From Platerodrilus igneus (taxonomy: Eukaryota > Arthropoda > Insecta > Coleoptera > Lycidae): a DNA stretch of 64,000 nt. The stretch lies in the NCBI GenBank assembly GCA_036346225.1, contig JARFIW010000961.1:276001-340000 (forward strand), in the 5' to 3' direction. The translations under genes were made by a program, and so were the position numbers. This document shows positions 22,916-33,581 of this stretch, one piece after another (the stretch's first letter is position 1; each line of letters begins with the position of its first letter). The notes under the pieces are model-generated. The model searched no databases. It was not told the DNA's origin and saw only the letters and a program-made list of their open reading frames with translations.

Positions 22916-23545
22916 ACCTAAGACCACTACTGAGGTCAAACGTTTTTTAGGAATGTGTAGTTGGTATCATCGTTTTATAAAAAACTTTTCATCTTTAGTA
23001 TCACCGATCAGTGATTTAGTAAAAGGAAGAAAAAAAAGGTCAATCTATTGTTTGGACGTCCGAAGCTGAGGACTCATTTGTTCAGATCAAGCAGGCTTTA
23101 GTTTCCGCTCCATTATTATCACAACCGGACTACTCAGTCCCATTTATTGTCGAATGCGACGCCAGTGATACAGTGCTCGGAGCAGTTTTAGTTCAAAAAA
23201 TCGATGATGTAGAGCACGTTATCTCTTATGCCAGTAAATCACTTACACGAACTGAGCGAAATTATTCAGTCACGGAGAAAGAGTGTCTTGCTGTAATTTT
23301 CGCTATAGAAAAATTCTGACCTTGGGTAGAAGGCACCCGTTTCACTGTTATCACAGATCATTTTTCATTGTAATGGCTTAATAATATACAAAACCCAACC
23401 GGTAAATTAGCTAGATGGGCTGTCCGTCTACGGCAGCATACTTTTGAGTTAGTTCATCGAAAAGGAAAGTTTAACGTAGTTCCAGATTGTCTTAGCCGTG
23501 CAGTCCCAGTCGTAAATCATGTTGATAATTTAGTTGAAATCAAGT
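22842..23545 (+). pseudogene. Pol of element A, part 2: RT connection and RNase H, broken
   Basis: Frame 22,842-23,069 continues the RT end (LRTDPEKVSAM, FLGMCSWYHRFIKNF), then shifts at an A8 run near 23,033. The RNase H reads VECDASDTVLGAVLVQK (first catalytic Asp), YASKSLTRTERNYSVTEKECL (catalytic Glu region), VITDHFSL, and RWAVRLRQHTFELVHRKGKFN. In-frame stops: TGA near 23,318 (where an Arg codon CGA is expected) and TAA near 23,371. Confidence 0.85.
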
Positions 23546-24830
23546 TGGATAATGTAGACCCTTGGTATGTGTCTCTACGGGAAAAGATTTTATCTTCACC
23601 TGATGATTACCCACAATGGAAAGTGGAAGATAACCTTATATTTAAATTTCTTTCTTCAAATTTACCCCTCTCATCGAATGTAAGGGAATGGAAATATTTA
23701 GTTCCTAGATCACAAAAGGAAGAGGTTATTCGAATAAATCATGACCCTTCAGTGGCCGGACATTTTGGTTTTTTTAAAACATTGGCACGCGTACAAGAAT
23801 ATTTTTATTGGCCAAAAATGCGTGTTGATGTGATGAGATTTTGCAAAAAGTGCTTAACGTGTGGTGCACAGAAAGCATCAAATAGAGGACCCCTTGGGTT
23901 AATGGGAAAGGAAAAAGAGATAAAGTTCCCCTTTCAGATTATTGCAATAGACCTCATGGGCCCATTTCCACGGTCCAAGGTTGGACACAAATGGTTACTA
24001 GTTATTGGTGACTGGTTCTCAAAATTTACATTAATGTTTCCTTTACGCAGTGCAAAAGCGCATTTAATAGAACGTGTACTGGAAGAAAAAGTTTTTTAGT
24101 CTTTGGTGTCCCCAAATTCGTTATTTGTGATAATGGCTCACAATTTAGTGGAAGAAACTTCAAGGCAGTATGCAAAAAATATGAGGTTCAAAAAATCTGG
24201 TATAACGTAGTTTACTCTCCCCAATGTAATTTTGTGGAAAGAATAAATCGAACTGTCGGAACAGCTATACGGTCATGTATTAAAGAACATGATACTTGGG
24301 ATATTGAGTTACCCCAAATTCAGTATGCGATTAATTCTGCAAAACACCATGCCACTGGTTATTCGCCAAATTTCTTAGTTTTTGGTAGACATGTTTCCGT
24401 GTCTGGAAGATTTTATGGTCTTGATGTGGAACCCACAGATGATTTAGATATTATTCCTGGTGATAGGCCTTTGTATGTGTTAGATCATCAAGGACTATTT
24501 GATATTTTTATAGACATACAGAAAAGGTTACATTTAGCTTACATGCAGTCCAGTAATACATATAATTTAAGAAGACGTAACATTTCTTTCGAAGTAAGTG
24601 ACAAAGTTTGGAGGTCCAATAAAGTTCTTTCGAAAGCAAGTGATAAGTTTACTGCTAAGCTTGCGCCAAAATACGTTTTGTGTATCGTTAGAAAGAAGAT
24701 TGCTAATTTGATCTATGAATTGAATAATGAAGATGGTTCAAAGGCAGGCAGATGGCATGTTAAGGACTTAAAACCTTATTCAGAGTTCAGTAATGATGTT
24801 GAAAAAGATGATGTTTCTGAAATTAATTAG
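23545..24830 (+). pseudogene. Pol of element A, part 3: integrase
   Basis: Two frames (23,545-24,099, 184 codons; 24,234-24,830, 198 codons) plus a shifted piece between them. The HHCC zinc domain is visible (INHDPSVAGHFGFF with FCKKCLTCGAQK), the core has IAIDLMGPFP (first Asp), CDNGSQF (second Asp, in the shifted segment near 24,128) and VERINRTV (Glu). The C-terminal part ends with GRWHVKDLKPYSEFSND, the usual WHV.DLKPY end of this Gypsy group; no chromodomain seen. The frame breaks at a T6 run near 24,094. Confidence 0.88.
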
Positions 24831-26124
24831 TAGTGTTAAAATGTTTAATGGTTAATAGTAGGAATTGTTTCTGTCATATCTTTTTGGTCAAGAATTTATT
24901 TATTGTATTAGAATACTGTTTGGTAATCAAAGCTTGGAAATCTAAAATTTGGATGTAGGATATGAAGTTAAAAAGGGATAAAGAAATTTTGTTGTACAGT
25001 AAGGTTAGTATTAAGTTGCTCTGAAACTTTTGGTTGCAAATTATTTGTTGAATTTGAGATGTTGTAAGTTGCATGTTACCCTAAAGACCAAATGTCAGTA
25101 AAAGATGTTTATATTTTTGTTGATGAACTTTTGATAAGTTTTGTATATAATTAGTTGAAAATTTCTTTTAGATTTATGTATGTATGGTCATATTAATCTA
25201 TGGTGAGTTAGGTATGAAATAATTCACTTAATTCATTTAGCTTGCTTAACGCGTTGTATATAGTGTTTATATTAGTCCGAAACATAGCTTCTCAAAAATT
25301 TCTGTGGAGAACAATTGTTTCTGGAAGGTAATTTTGTAGTCAAGAGGACAACTGAAATTAATAGTAGTTCTTGAGATTGTATTGGAAGTCAAATAATTTG
25401 AGTCCAAGTTAGATATTGGTAAGAGATCAATATTGTTAGTAACTAAAATAGTTATGTTTGTTATAAGTATGAATATTGTATGAATTGGCAATGTTCTATT
25501 TTGTTATGAATATTGTATGAGTTGGCAATGTTCTAAATTGTTCATTCATGCGTGAGTGAAATTTTTTTGAAGAGTAAGACGTGGTGACGTTTTGCTTGTC
25601 TCTTCGTAGGTAGAGATATTTCTACATTTTTGTTAGCATAATATGCGGTAGAATGTTAAACAGTCGTTATTTTGGAAATATGTTCGTTGTGAATTCCGAT
25701 AGTATTAGGAATCCTTTCCTTTTGTAAGTATGTAAATTATGGTTAGTAGAGTAAGAGTATGTTTGTCATGATAGTTAAATCTTTGTTGATGAATTATAAT
25801 ACGACAGTATTTTATGTTTTGTTTCTTAAATTCTCTGTGTGTAAAGTGAGTGATAAATAACCCCGAATATGTATAGCTGATAATGTAATATACCGATTAT
25901 AACTTCCAGAAATTGTCCCCTTTTGGCGTGTAGTACGCGTAGTTACGGGTCACTCATTTACATACATGCAGTATCCCTGTTGATTCAGAGAGTTATTTTT
26001 TGTTTTGGTATGTAGAAGTCAATAGTAAATTGTAAATACTAATAATAAAAATAATAAACAAAAAAAAATTCTTCGCACTTATTCTGAAATATTTCCTCGA
26101 ATTTTTTCTCTTAGTAAGAGGCTG
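24831..26124 (+). other. 3' untranslated internal region of element A
   Basis: About 1.3 kb without a significant frame, ending in a weak purine stretch just before the 3' LTR. It contains a 38-bp direct repeat (TATGAATATTGTATGARTTG at about 25,465 and 25,503). No env. Confidence 0.7.
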
Positions 26125-28099
26125 TGTAACAATTTTATTTTCTGACAATATTTTCACAGATATCTAACTTATTTAATTTATTAATAACCAACGTAAGTAT
26201 AATAATGCTACACAATCTACGAAATAAATATTACATATTGTCGAAAACAATATTAGCTTTCGATTTGAAAATGTAAAATTTTAAATTATGCGGTGACAAA
26301 AGATGCATTTTGTTAGTGTCATCATAAGAGTTCCCTCTGTTAGATGATTGTAATATTAAGCTTGTTGTCAGGCGGCAACCCACGTCATCTTATCACTTCC
26401 AACTGAGCGGTCGTTAGAGTAGGTCAATTGTTCCTTGAACTCAAGGATCATGACGTTGCAGTCCATGTGTTGGAAGCACAGAAAAATTAAAAATTGTTTT
26501 CTTTAAATGATATCGTCTCGGCGACGCGCATTTTCATGTCCACACTTACTGGAATTAGCTCGCAATTGACGAGACATTAATTTGTTTGAATGGCCTTTGG
26601 TTAACAGTAAGTATTACTGAATTTATAGCCTTATAAATTGATATTTTTTAGTGCAATTTAGGATAAATTGTACATCTTAGCTTTTGAAATTTAAGAAATA
26701 TAACTAATTTATTTGGACAAGAAATGAAAATTATTAGTATCAATGTGAAGTTTAGCCTTGTACAAAAGTCGAATTGGCGTGCTTCAATTATTTAATGTGG
26801 ACGCCGTGATGTTATGTTGAAAATTCAGTATGCAGCTAATTTGGTTGTATGGAATTGGAGATTCCTATATTCTTAGTTGCTGAAACAAGAGAATTATAAA
26901 TCATCAATTATAATTCCGGGTATAGTCCATATACCTAGCAAGTATCTTTCCATCGGATTAACATCTGGTATGTAAATTGCTTTCCTATACATCAGCTGTA
27001 GCATTGGGTATAGCAGACAAATAATTTTTTTGTTTGATCACGTGGTAATGTTCAAGTTCATTAGGTGAATGACAGACAAGTTATTTTTCAAATTATGCAA
27101 CAGGAACCTATAAAGTTTCACATTAAATCTTTTTATTAATACAATTAATATACGGTAGATGTCATTATGAAGATAGGAAAAGTTAAATTCTATATTTAAT
27201 GAAAATTGATTTGATTATTTGAAACATAATTTATTCAAATCTTAGAGAATTAAATTTTTACATTTTACATTTCACTAATTGCTAAGTAGAATATTTTATC
27301 ATAGAATGTGAGGTTAAAGTAGTGCTACTCAAACCAACCGAAGTTGTAATTTAAAGTTAAACATCCAGAAAAGAAACTCATACTCATTCATTTGAGAATA
27401 AATTTTTGCTAGGCACTGCTAATATAAAATTATCATGTTTTATCTGTGAGAAATACTGATACTATCAAGTACCTATGTACATATCTTTCAATAATTTAAT
27501 TTAATCAAACTTATTTAAAGAAGATGTCTTGTAAATAACTTACTTCCTATTGAAGGAATATAATTTATTTGGTCAAGACTATGATTATTAATTGGACTGA
27601 ATGAGGGTTGATTCGAATTAATTATTAATTTTGAATATTAAGGCACAAACAGTGCTATCTTTGTTTTAATCTGTTCACAGGTGTAGCAGTGCATCTATAA
27701 AGGTCAATATCGAGCCATAAGGTAAGAAACCTTTAGGGATTGTGTTTCAGTAATATATTGTATAGCGGTAATTGAGTAAAGGTTTCCGCATTCGCCTTAT
27801 ACAAGGGACTTAAGTAAGGTCTTCTTCGTATACAAAAATTCGGTGGCGCCATATTCTTTACATTTTTGGTCGCAGTCTAACCCCGACCCACAGCTCATGT
27901 TCTACCCAGAGCAAATAGCTCGACTAGCCGCTTAACCTTTTGAGGTTTCCTCATCTACGAGCCATTTTCCACCAAAACTTGCCGTGGGCTCTTTACACTT
28001 ACTGGAAATCCTCGTCAAACATCCTTGTGCCTTACAGCTGGTCACATAGGACTAAAAACCTAATAAGAAAAATCCCTTAACGTAACTAAAAAGGCTATA
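26125..28099 (+). repeat. 3' LTR of element A
   Basis: Matches 17,988-19,939 with scattered substitutions and small indels; carries one extra block GAATTAGCTCGCAATTG-like near 26,551. Followed by the target duplicate GGGC and then the remaining leader of U2. Confidence 0.92.
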
Positions 28100-28103
28100 G
28101 GGC

Positions 28104-28160
28104 TAGAATGAAGAAGGTGAAGGACCGATGTTAAAAGCTTAGCCCCCGACTTCCACGACA

Positions 28161-28162
<2 letters not shown>
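28104..28162 (+). other. Remaining leader of U2 after element A
   Basis: Fifty-nine bases (TAGAATGAAGAAGG...CCACGACAATAC) that resume U2 after the target duplicate. They end at (AT)n, as do the U1, U6 and U7 leaders. Confidence 0.6.

Positions 28163-28194
<32 letters not shown>
28163..28194. repeat. (AT)n between U2 leader and U3
   Basis: Sixteen AT units; U3 begins with TGCTGTAATTATAAGG at the right edge. Confidence 0.95.
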
Positions 28195-28196
<2 letters not shown>

Positions 28197-29055
28197 CTGT
28201 AATTATAAGGTTAATTTAGAGGTAGGTTAAGTCATAGGGGTCTTAGAATAAACAAAAGAAACTCCCAAGTAACAAAAGCACATAATTACAGATATTAGAA
28301 GAGTTAACAGGTCATTATAAATATTATTAGTTGAGAACACACTATATATAGCAGTACAAGCGATTAAAACACATATCCAAGAGTAACTACGAGCAAAGAT
28401 AAGAATTTAAAAATGTAACAAAACGCATTGAAATTAAATCAGTGAAAAACCTGCATGAATTGGCTAAATAAATATTCAAAAAGTGTGTTAATATATCATT
28501 TTAAACGCACGCAGAAATTATGCATTATTTGAAAAGCGTACGAGATCTAAAAGTATCACATTTGTTCAAAAATCCAATTTATTAGAAAATAAACAAACAC
28601 CAAATTTATTCCATGCAGATTAGAATAAGGCCAACAACAATAGTACGTGACTTGTTGGACAAAAATTCCTGGAATTTCTGAATCAAATGTGAGGTATTAT
28701 AATGAATTACGTGACATTCTTAGCATCGCTTCATGCAATTGAAATACACAATTGGTAAAGTTTCCCAAAATAACAAGAGATAAGACACTTGGTCTCGCCC
28801 AGCACGTGAAGTCAACGAATCGCAAACAAAAGGGGCCGATCCTATAAATATCATGACATTTGAATATCGAGTTAGTATACTTTTGAAACTGGGCAGTCAC
28901 TATACTTGAAAGTGCTAAATATCTACGTGAACAGTAAATTAAATTAAAGTGAAAATTAAAGAGTGTGTAATTGTGCAAGCGAGCCGTACTTCTGAAGATG
29001 TAAGTAGATAAGATTAAGTGAAATTATACCATTTCTAATAATAAATAAAACAGGG

Positions 29056-29145
29056 CTCTTAATTATCATCTTAATTACCATCTTAATTATCATCTTAATT
29101 ACCATCTTAATTACCATCTCAATTACAATTTTAAACTACAATCAA
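29056..29145 (+). repeat. Short tandem repeat, 13-14-bp unit (TCTTAATTACCA)n, in U3
   Basis: About six units alternating TCATCTTAATTA and CCATCTTAATTA, decaying into CAATTACAATTTTAA at the right. It lies downstream of the TATA box, like the short tandem repeats of the family E LTR. Confidence 0.85.
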
Positions 29146-30054
29146 AAGAACGTTACGATTCCTGTTAAAACTTTTAATAACGATCAATTACGATCATAAA
29201 TACAATTTTGGATACGAGACTCTGGAGAATGCTGCCTGATAATCTCTGAAAATGGTGAATATTCTATTACGGAAATAAAAAACCTTTCATTGGAATAAAC
29301 TCACCAATAACCATTTGGATACTAATTTGGTTGGATGTCGACTTCAATTCTTGGGAATGCAGAGAACCTACTGAACCACTTCAGGTTAGATATTTTGATA
29401 TGATTTATTTTTAAAAATTGTTTTTATCTCAATAATAATTCAAAGTGTAAGAGCCGACAAATTGGGGTTTCTTGTATAAATTTATGAAAAGTCAGAGACA
29501 TCTTGAAACGTTTCAAAAGGTCTCTAAATGTAATAAAAAGCTCGTTTTGCTGGCTTAATTTTCTAAAAATCTGACAGATGTAAATAATTTAAAAAGGGAG
29601 AAGATATTTAAAAAGGTTGTATATATTTAATCATTATACTGTGTATTGTAGAATTGCTTTAATTAATTGAATCAGCTAGTCGAGGCAACGGAAATTATAA
29701 ATTAGCATTTCTACAAGCTACTCTAATTGATTAAAAAGTTTCTAGATAATTCCAGGTCAGTCTGGTAGCATAAAACTCAGATTGCCAATGAACCCATAAA
29801 TCTTAAATGACCGCTAATTGTTTTTACAACATGAATGAATACTTTCATAAAATGTGATAAGACAGGTAAAGTCTATAAATCAGATAAGATAAGAAATTTT
29901 TAATGACCATAAATTATGACAAAAGCGATAACGATTGAGTATTTTATATTCATCCCTATAAACCGCACCAATCCAGAAAGATAGTAAAATTTTTACATCT
30001 CATAAATTATAATGACGGCTATAAAATAAATAAAATTTCATAGAAGTTACATTA

Positions 30055-30249
30055 TTATGAGTCATATCACCTAGGAAAGATGTAGAAGCCTTTTAGAACC
30101 TGTGATGTGTTAAATATTTTAATATATAAACCACAAAAGAATGTTCAAGTTATATCATGTTATGAGTCATATCACCTAGGAAAAGTGTAGAAGCCTTCTA
30201 GAACCTGTGACGTGTTGAATATTTTAATATATAAACCACAAAAGAATGT
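30055..30249 (+). repeat. Direct tandem duplication, period 105 bp
   Basis: TTATGAGTCATATCACCTAG at 30,055 recurs at 30,160; about 89 bases of each copy match with few changes (TTTTAGAACC/TTCTAGAACC, GATGTG/GACGTG), through ATATATAAACCACAAAAGAA. Two copies only; no frame. Confidence 0.9.
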
Positions 30250-30830
30250 AGACAAAGTATTCATTGAAGACATTCATTCAAGAGCAGTCATTCAATTCAA
30301 TCTTTTTATAAAGTGCTTGTCGACAATACTCTTTGACGGTAACAACAAACTAAGAGTTGTAATAATATAATTTGATGCAGTCACCTCAAAATTTTAATAC
30401 TGATTAAAAATAAAGTACTTTCTGAAACTCATGAATAAACTTCGACATACAAAAATTTATTTAAAATGAATGGAAATGTAAAATGAATTTATGGAGTTAA
30501 TAGAGTCATAAACAAAGGAATTGAAACTCAATTTTCCAATACAGTTATTATGGTACAAAATGGAGGAGATATAGGAAACAAAATCTTTAAGAATCTTGCA
30601 TAATTTAAAAGTCAAAACCGCAAGTATTTAATTATTTAAAATCTTTTAAAAGACACTTCGTGATATAATTAGTTTAAGTAGATTAAGCTTACACCATCCT
30701 GTTAAACAATAAGAACAAGCTGTTGTATCATGTAACACTCCATGATTACCAACTCCTATATGTCTCCCATCAACTGTTCCAATTATCTACCTATTGAAGC
30801 AAAATAGGCAATATGGCATGCGATTCAAAC

Positions 30831-30833
<3 letters not shown>

Positions 30834-30885
<52 letters not shown>
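30834..30885. repeat. (CA)n microsatellite
   Basis: About 26 CA units followed by CTATATATATG. It lies a few bases left of the inverted-repeat element. Confidence 0.97.
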
Positions 30886-30888
<3 letters not shown>

Positions 30889-30896
30889 TATATATG

Positions 30897-31863
30897 TTTG
30901 TTTGAGGATGCTTTTCTTAGAACATTAATATAAAGTTTTACATTTTATTGTTCCATAACCTCACTAGACCATACGTACGTTTCAACTATCTGAGTCTTTT
31001 TCAATGGTTAAGTCATTCCTATAAATTAATTTACTAATATACCACAACTAGCCAATATGATGCGTGTCAACTTTACCTTAAACTATCATCCTATACACTA
31101 CACAACTAAAAAACAACCTATTTTATGTTTGTTTAGTGCTTAAATTCTTAATACCTTATTAGTTAATTTATATTTGTTCATTAACTCATAGCATAGTACT
31201 TAAACTGATCTTTATCATTAAATCCATTCCAGTAAATGACATTTATAATATAAAATTTATATAATATTTTCATTTATCTTAATTTTATTTATAATATAAT
31301 TATTAAATAATATTTTAATTAAATTATAAGACTACAAGAATTTTAAACATTGAGAAATACCGCAGGATTAATACAAATGATATAAATATTTATTAAAATC
31401 TATTATAATTTACTATACTAGTAAAGTGATATTATTTTAAATAATAATAATTTAATATCAACGATATTTTATTGATGAAATATGCGTTATAATATATATA
31501 TTTAATAATAGTTAAGATTTTGATGATACAATTATGAATAGATAAAGTATGTTTAGTATAACATTATTCCACAGGATTAATGACAAAATAGTTAAATTTG
31601 AGTACAAATTATCATAAGGTAGGTTAAATATAATTTAGTAAATAACTAAATGACTAATACATAATAAATTTATAGTATAGTATGATAAGAATTATAAAGA
31701 TAATAATAGTTTATGTGAGTGACAACATATTATATAATTATGATATATTAGTAAATTAATTTATAGGAATGACTAAAATAAAAGGCCAAATATTGAAAGT
31801 AATGTATAGATGAAATCAAAATAAACTATTTATGTGACCTAACAAGAACCATCCTCAAACAAA
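30897..31863. mobile_element. Non-autonomous inverted-repeat (foldback/MITE-like) element, 967 bp
   Basis: Ends are perfect 14-base inverted repeats: TTTGTTTGAGGATG at 30,897 and CATCCTCAAACAAA at 31,850-31,863. A second, perfect 30-base inverted pair lies inside (31,011-31,040 with 31,745-31,774). The interior is very AT-rich and non-coding. Flanks are TA-rich, so a TA target duplication is possible but cannot be proven. Family unknown. Confidence 0.7.
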
Positions 31864-31977
31864 TATAGAGTGAAAAAGGTCATGAAAATGAAAACATTTA
31901 ACATTATATATATATATATATATATGTATATGTATGTATATATTTATGTATGTATATATATATATATATATATATAT
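31864..31977. repeat. (AT)n / TATG-rich microsatellite before U4
   Basis: From about 31,903 the sequence is AT repeats interrupted by TATGTATG. The right edge meets TGATGTGATAAGGGG, the start of the U4 LTR. 31,864-31,902 is a short unassigned spacer. Confidence 0.9.
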
Positions 31978-33212
31978 TGATGTGATAAGGGGTCATGAGA
32001 GATCATTCAATTGAAACCCAAATTCTACAAATAAAGCCCACTAAAATATAAAAGAAACCGGAAAGAATACAAATTTCCGAAAATTCATGGTTAAACCCTT
32101 TATAATACAAGCGTACTTTTTAGCCATTAATGTACAAGCAAAAACCCAATTGCGTGCATGTAAATAATCACCCTGTATAATATAAGCGTATTGTAAATAC
32201 ATAACCATTAATGTACAAAGCAAAAACACAATTTCATGATTGCAAATAATCACTATAAGATAAATATAAACTCGCTTTCTGTGCATAAATATAAATAATT
32301 ATGTGTTTTAAAAACGTTTTAGTTACCGTGAAAACCAATCTTTCATTACAATTATAAAAATGCAACTCATTTGCATTATAAAGCAATTAAAGCTTTAAAT
32401 TAATCAAATAAATTAACCCCAGTACGTGTTCATATTTAAATAAAGAGTTCAAGGTTCGAAGTTAAGAAAGAATTTTTGAGAGAATAGGTCAATTTCGTAC
32501 GAACTCATTAAATAAATAAACATTTATTCTACAAAGTCACCGTAACATTAAAAAACCCATAAAAATCGATAAGAATTATTAATTATCTTTCGCAATCACT
32601 GTAGGATAGGAGGCCTAGGACCATTAACCTTATATGTTAAATGAGGAGAGTTAGCGCACGTTATTAATAAGTGGATCGCGCTAATGAAGTAATAAAATAA
32701 ATACTTATTAGGTTTGTAACTGATATCTGAGTATTTGTCATTTAACTTAAGTTAGAATAAAGTCCTAATCATGATATTTTTAAAGGATAATTACCACCAA
32801 GGTTTGTGATCTGAATTCGAAACACTCTGACTTTTTTATAGACTATCTGTCAAGGATTGTTTTTGCCCAAAACAAACCTTACAAACGTGGGAATAAAAAG
32901 TCAGGTAACCTATCCACTAGAGAAGAAACTTAAGTTCTGTAAATTTAAACCTACATTAGGCGAGAAACATTTTTGATAATTAAGTACTTGTTAAAAATAA
33001 GATTATGTTTGAAAGAAACTATGCTGTAAATGTTGTATATTCTTTTGTATGAGAGAAAATATTTTAGACTGTATAGATGCTTTATGATATTGCTGTTTGA
33101 TTTCATTTTGAAGACTGCATCAATTCCGTTGAAATAGCCAGATAAAGAAAAGTTAGCAAGGAAGGTAAGTCATAAATTTCAAATTTTACAATTTGCTGTA
33201 TCTGTATCACAG
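31978..33212 (+). repeat. LTR of unit U4 (about 1.2 kb)
   Basis: Opens TGATGTGATAAGGGGTC against (AT)n, resembling family E (TGCTGTGATAAGGGG), and has ACCCTGTATAATATAAGCG near 32,172, the shared ACCCTGTATA motif. Near its end, AAG/GTAAGT (33,165) and TATCTGTATCACAG (to 33,212) look like splice sites but are only 48 bases apart. Then come PBS-like repeats. Much shorter than the LTRs of E or C. No paired LTR in the window. Confidence 0.65.
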
Positions 33213-33334
33213 CATCTCATTTAGCGGCGCCCCAACGCTAGGCGTTATCACAGCATTAATTAAGCGGCGCCTCAACGCGAGGCCATTGTCACATCACTCT
33301 TTAAGCAGCGCTACAACGTGCGGCCGTTTCATAG

Positions 33335-33339
<5 letters not shown>
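33213..33339 (+). repeat. Three tandem PBS-like blocks, period 40-41 bp (U4)
   Basis: AGCGGCGCCCCAACGCTAGG at 33,223, AGCGGCGCCTCAACGCGAGG at 33,263 and AGCAGCGCTACAACGTGCGG near 33,304, each preceded by TCACA-like and TTTA/TTAA words. GGCGCCYCAACG resembles Gypsy-type PBS sequence. The third block is the most diverged. The leader is then cut by (AT)n at 33,340. Confidence 0.6.

Positions 33340-33369
<30 letters not shown>
33340..33369. repeat. (AT)n left of the hammerhead segment
   Basis: About 15 AT units in TTTATATAT...ATAC. Confidence 0.95.
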
Positions 33370-33371
<2 letters not shown>

Positions 33372-33471
33372 AGTCTTCAATTAATACAAAGGACACGAAA
33401 ACACAAATTGTGAGCTAGGTGATGCTGTACTTCCGATAATGTGTCGGTATTAAATATTACAACCTTGCTAC

Positions 33472-33516
33472 TCCTGTCCTGATGAGTCCCAATTAGGACA
33501 AAATGCGTCGACAGGA
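33472..33516 (+). ncRNA. Type I hammerhead ribozyme relic
   Basis: The order of parts fits a type I hammerhead: stem I TCCTGTC (33,472-33,478) pairs perfectly with GACAGGA (33,510-33,516); core CTGATGA (33,479-33,485); stem II GTCC/GGAC with loop CAATTA; then AAAA (33,500-33,503) where GAAA is expected; then TGCGTC with cleavage expected after 33,509. Stem III is reduced to almost nothing. The G-to-A change hits the catalytic G12 and, with the lost stem III, makes self-cleavage unlikely. The surrounding 183-base segment (33,370-33,552) lies between two (AT)n tracts. Such ribozymes are known from Penelope-like elements, retrozymes and satellites. Confidence 0.7.
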
Positions 33517-33550
33517 TGCCCTTGTGGCCGAATTGAGTCACTTGCCAATA

Positions 33551-33552
<2 letters not shown>

Positions 33553-33581
<29 letters not shown>
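33553..33581. repeat. (AT)n right of the hammerhead segment, before U6
   Basis: About 14 AT units; the U1-type LTR-like unit begins just to the right. Confidence 0.95.

Larger units (their letters stand above)
17988..28099 (+). mobile_element. Element A: Ty3/Gypsy-type LTR retrotransposon, 10.1 kb, full length but decayed
   Basis: Two direct LTRs (1952 and 1975 bp) flank gag and pol in the order protease, RT, RNase H, integrase. Four-base target duplication GGGC at 17,984-17,987 and 28,100-28,103 proves a single insertion event. The LTRs open TGTTAC/TGTAAC and end CTATA, an unusual TG...TA pair. The LTRs differ at scattered bases and small indels (a few per cent), and coding frames hold several stops and shifts, so the copy is not young. 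No env-like frame is present. Confidence 0.92.
28195..30833 (+). repeat. LTR-like unit U3 and unassigned continuation
   Basis: Starts TGCTGTAATTATAAGG against (AT)n, similar in position and opening to families E (TGCTGTGATAAGG) and U4 (TGATGTGATAAGG). A TATAAATA box is at 28,843, AATAAATAAAACAG near 29,040 and a donor-like CAG/GTTAGA at 29,385. No PBS-like block was found, so the LTR end cannot be placed and the unit may be truncated. 29,400-30,830 shows no gene. Confidence 0.5.

Noticed and set aside
33165..33212. A 48-base intron in the U4 LTR
   Set aside because: Both sites match consensus, but the length is below usual insect introns; kept only as a remark.
33472..33516. An active hammerhead ribozyme
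   Set aside because: The core GAAA reads AAAA and stem III is almost absent, so I call it a relic.
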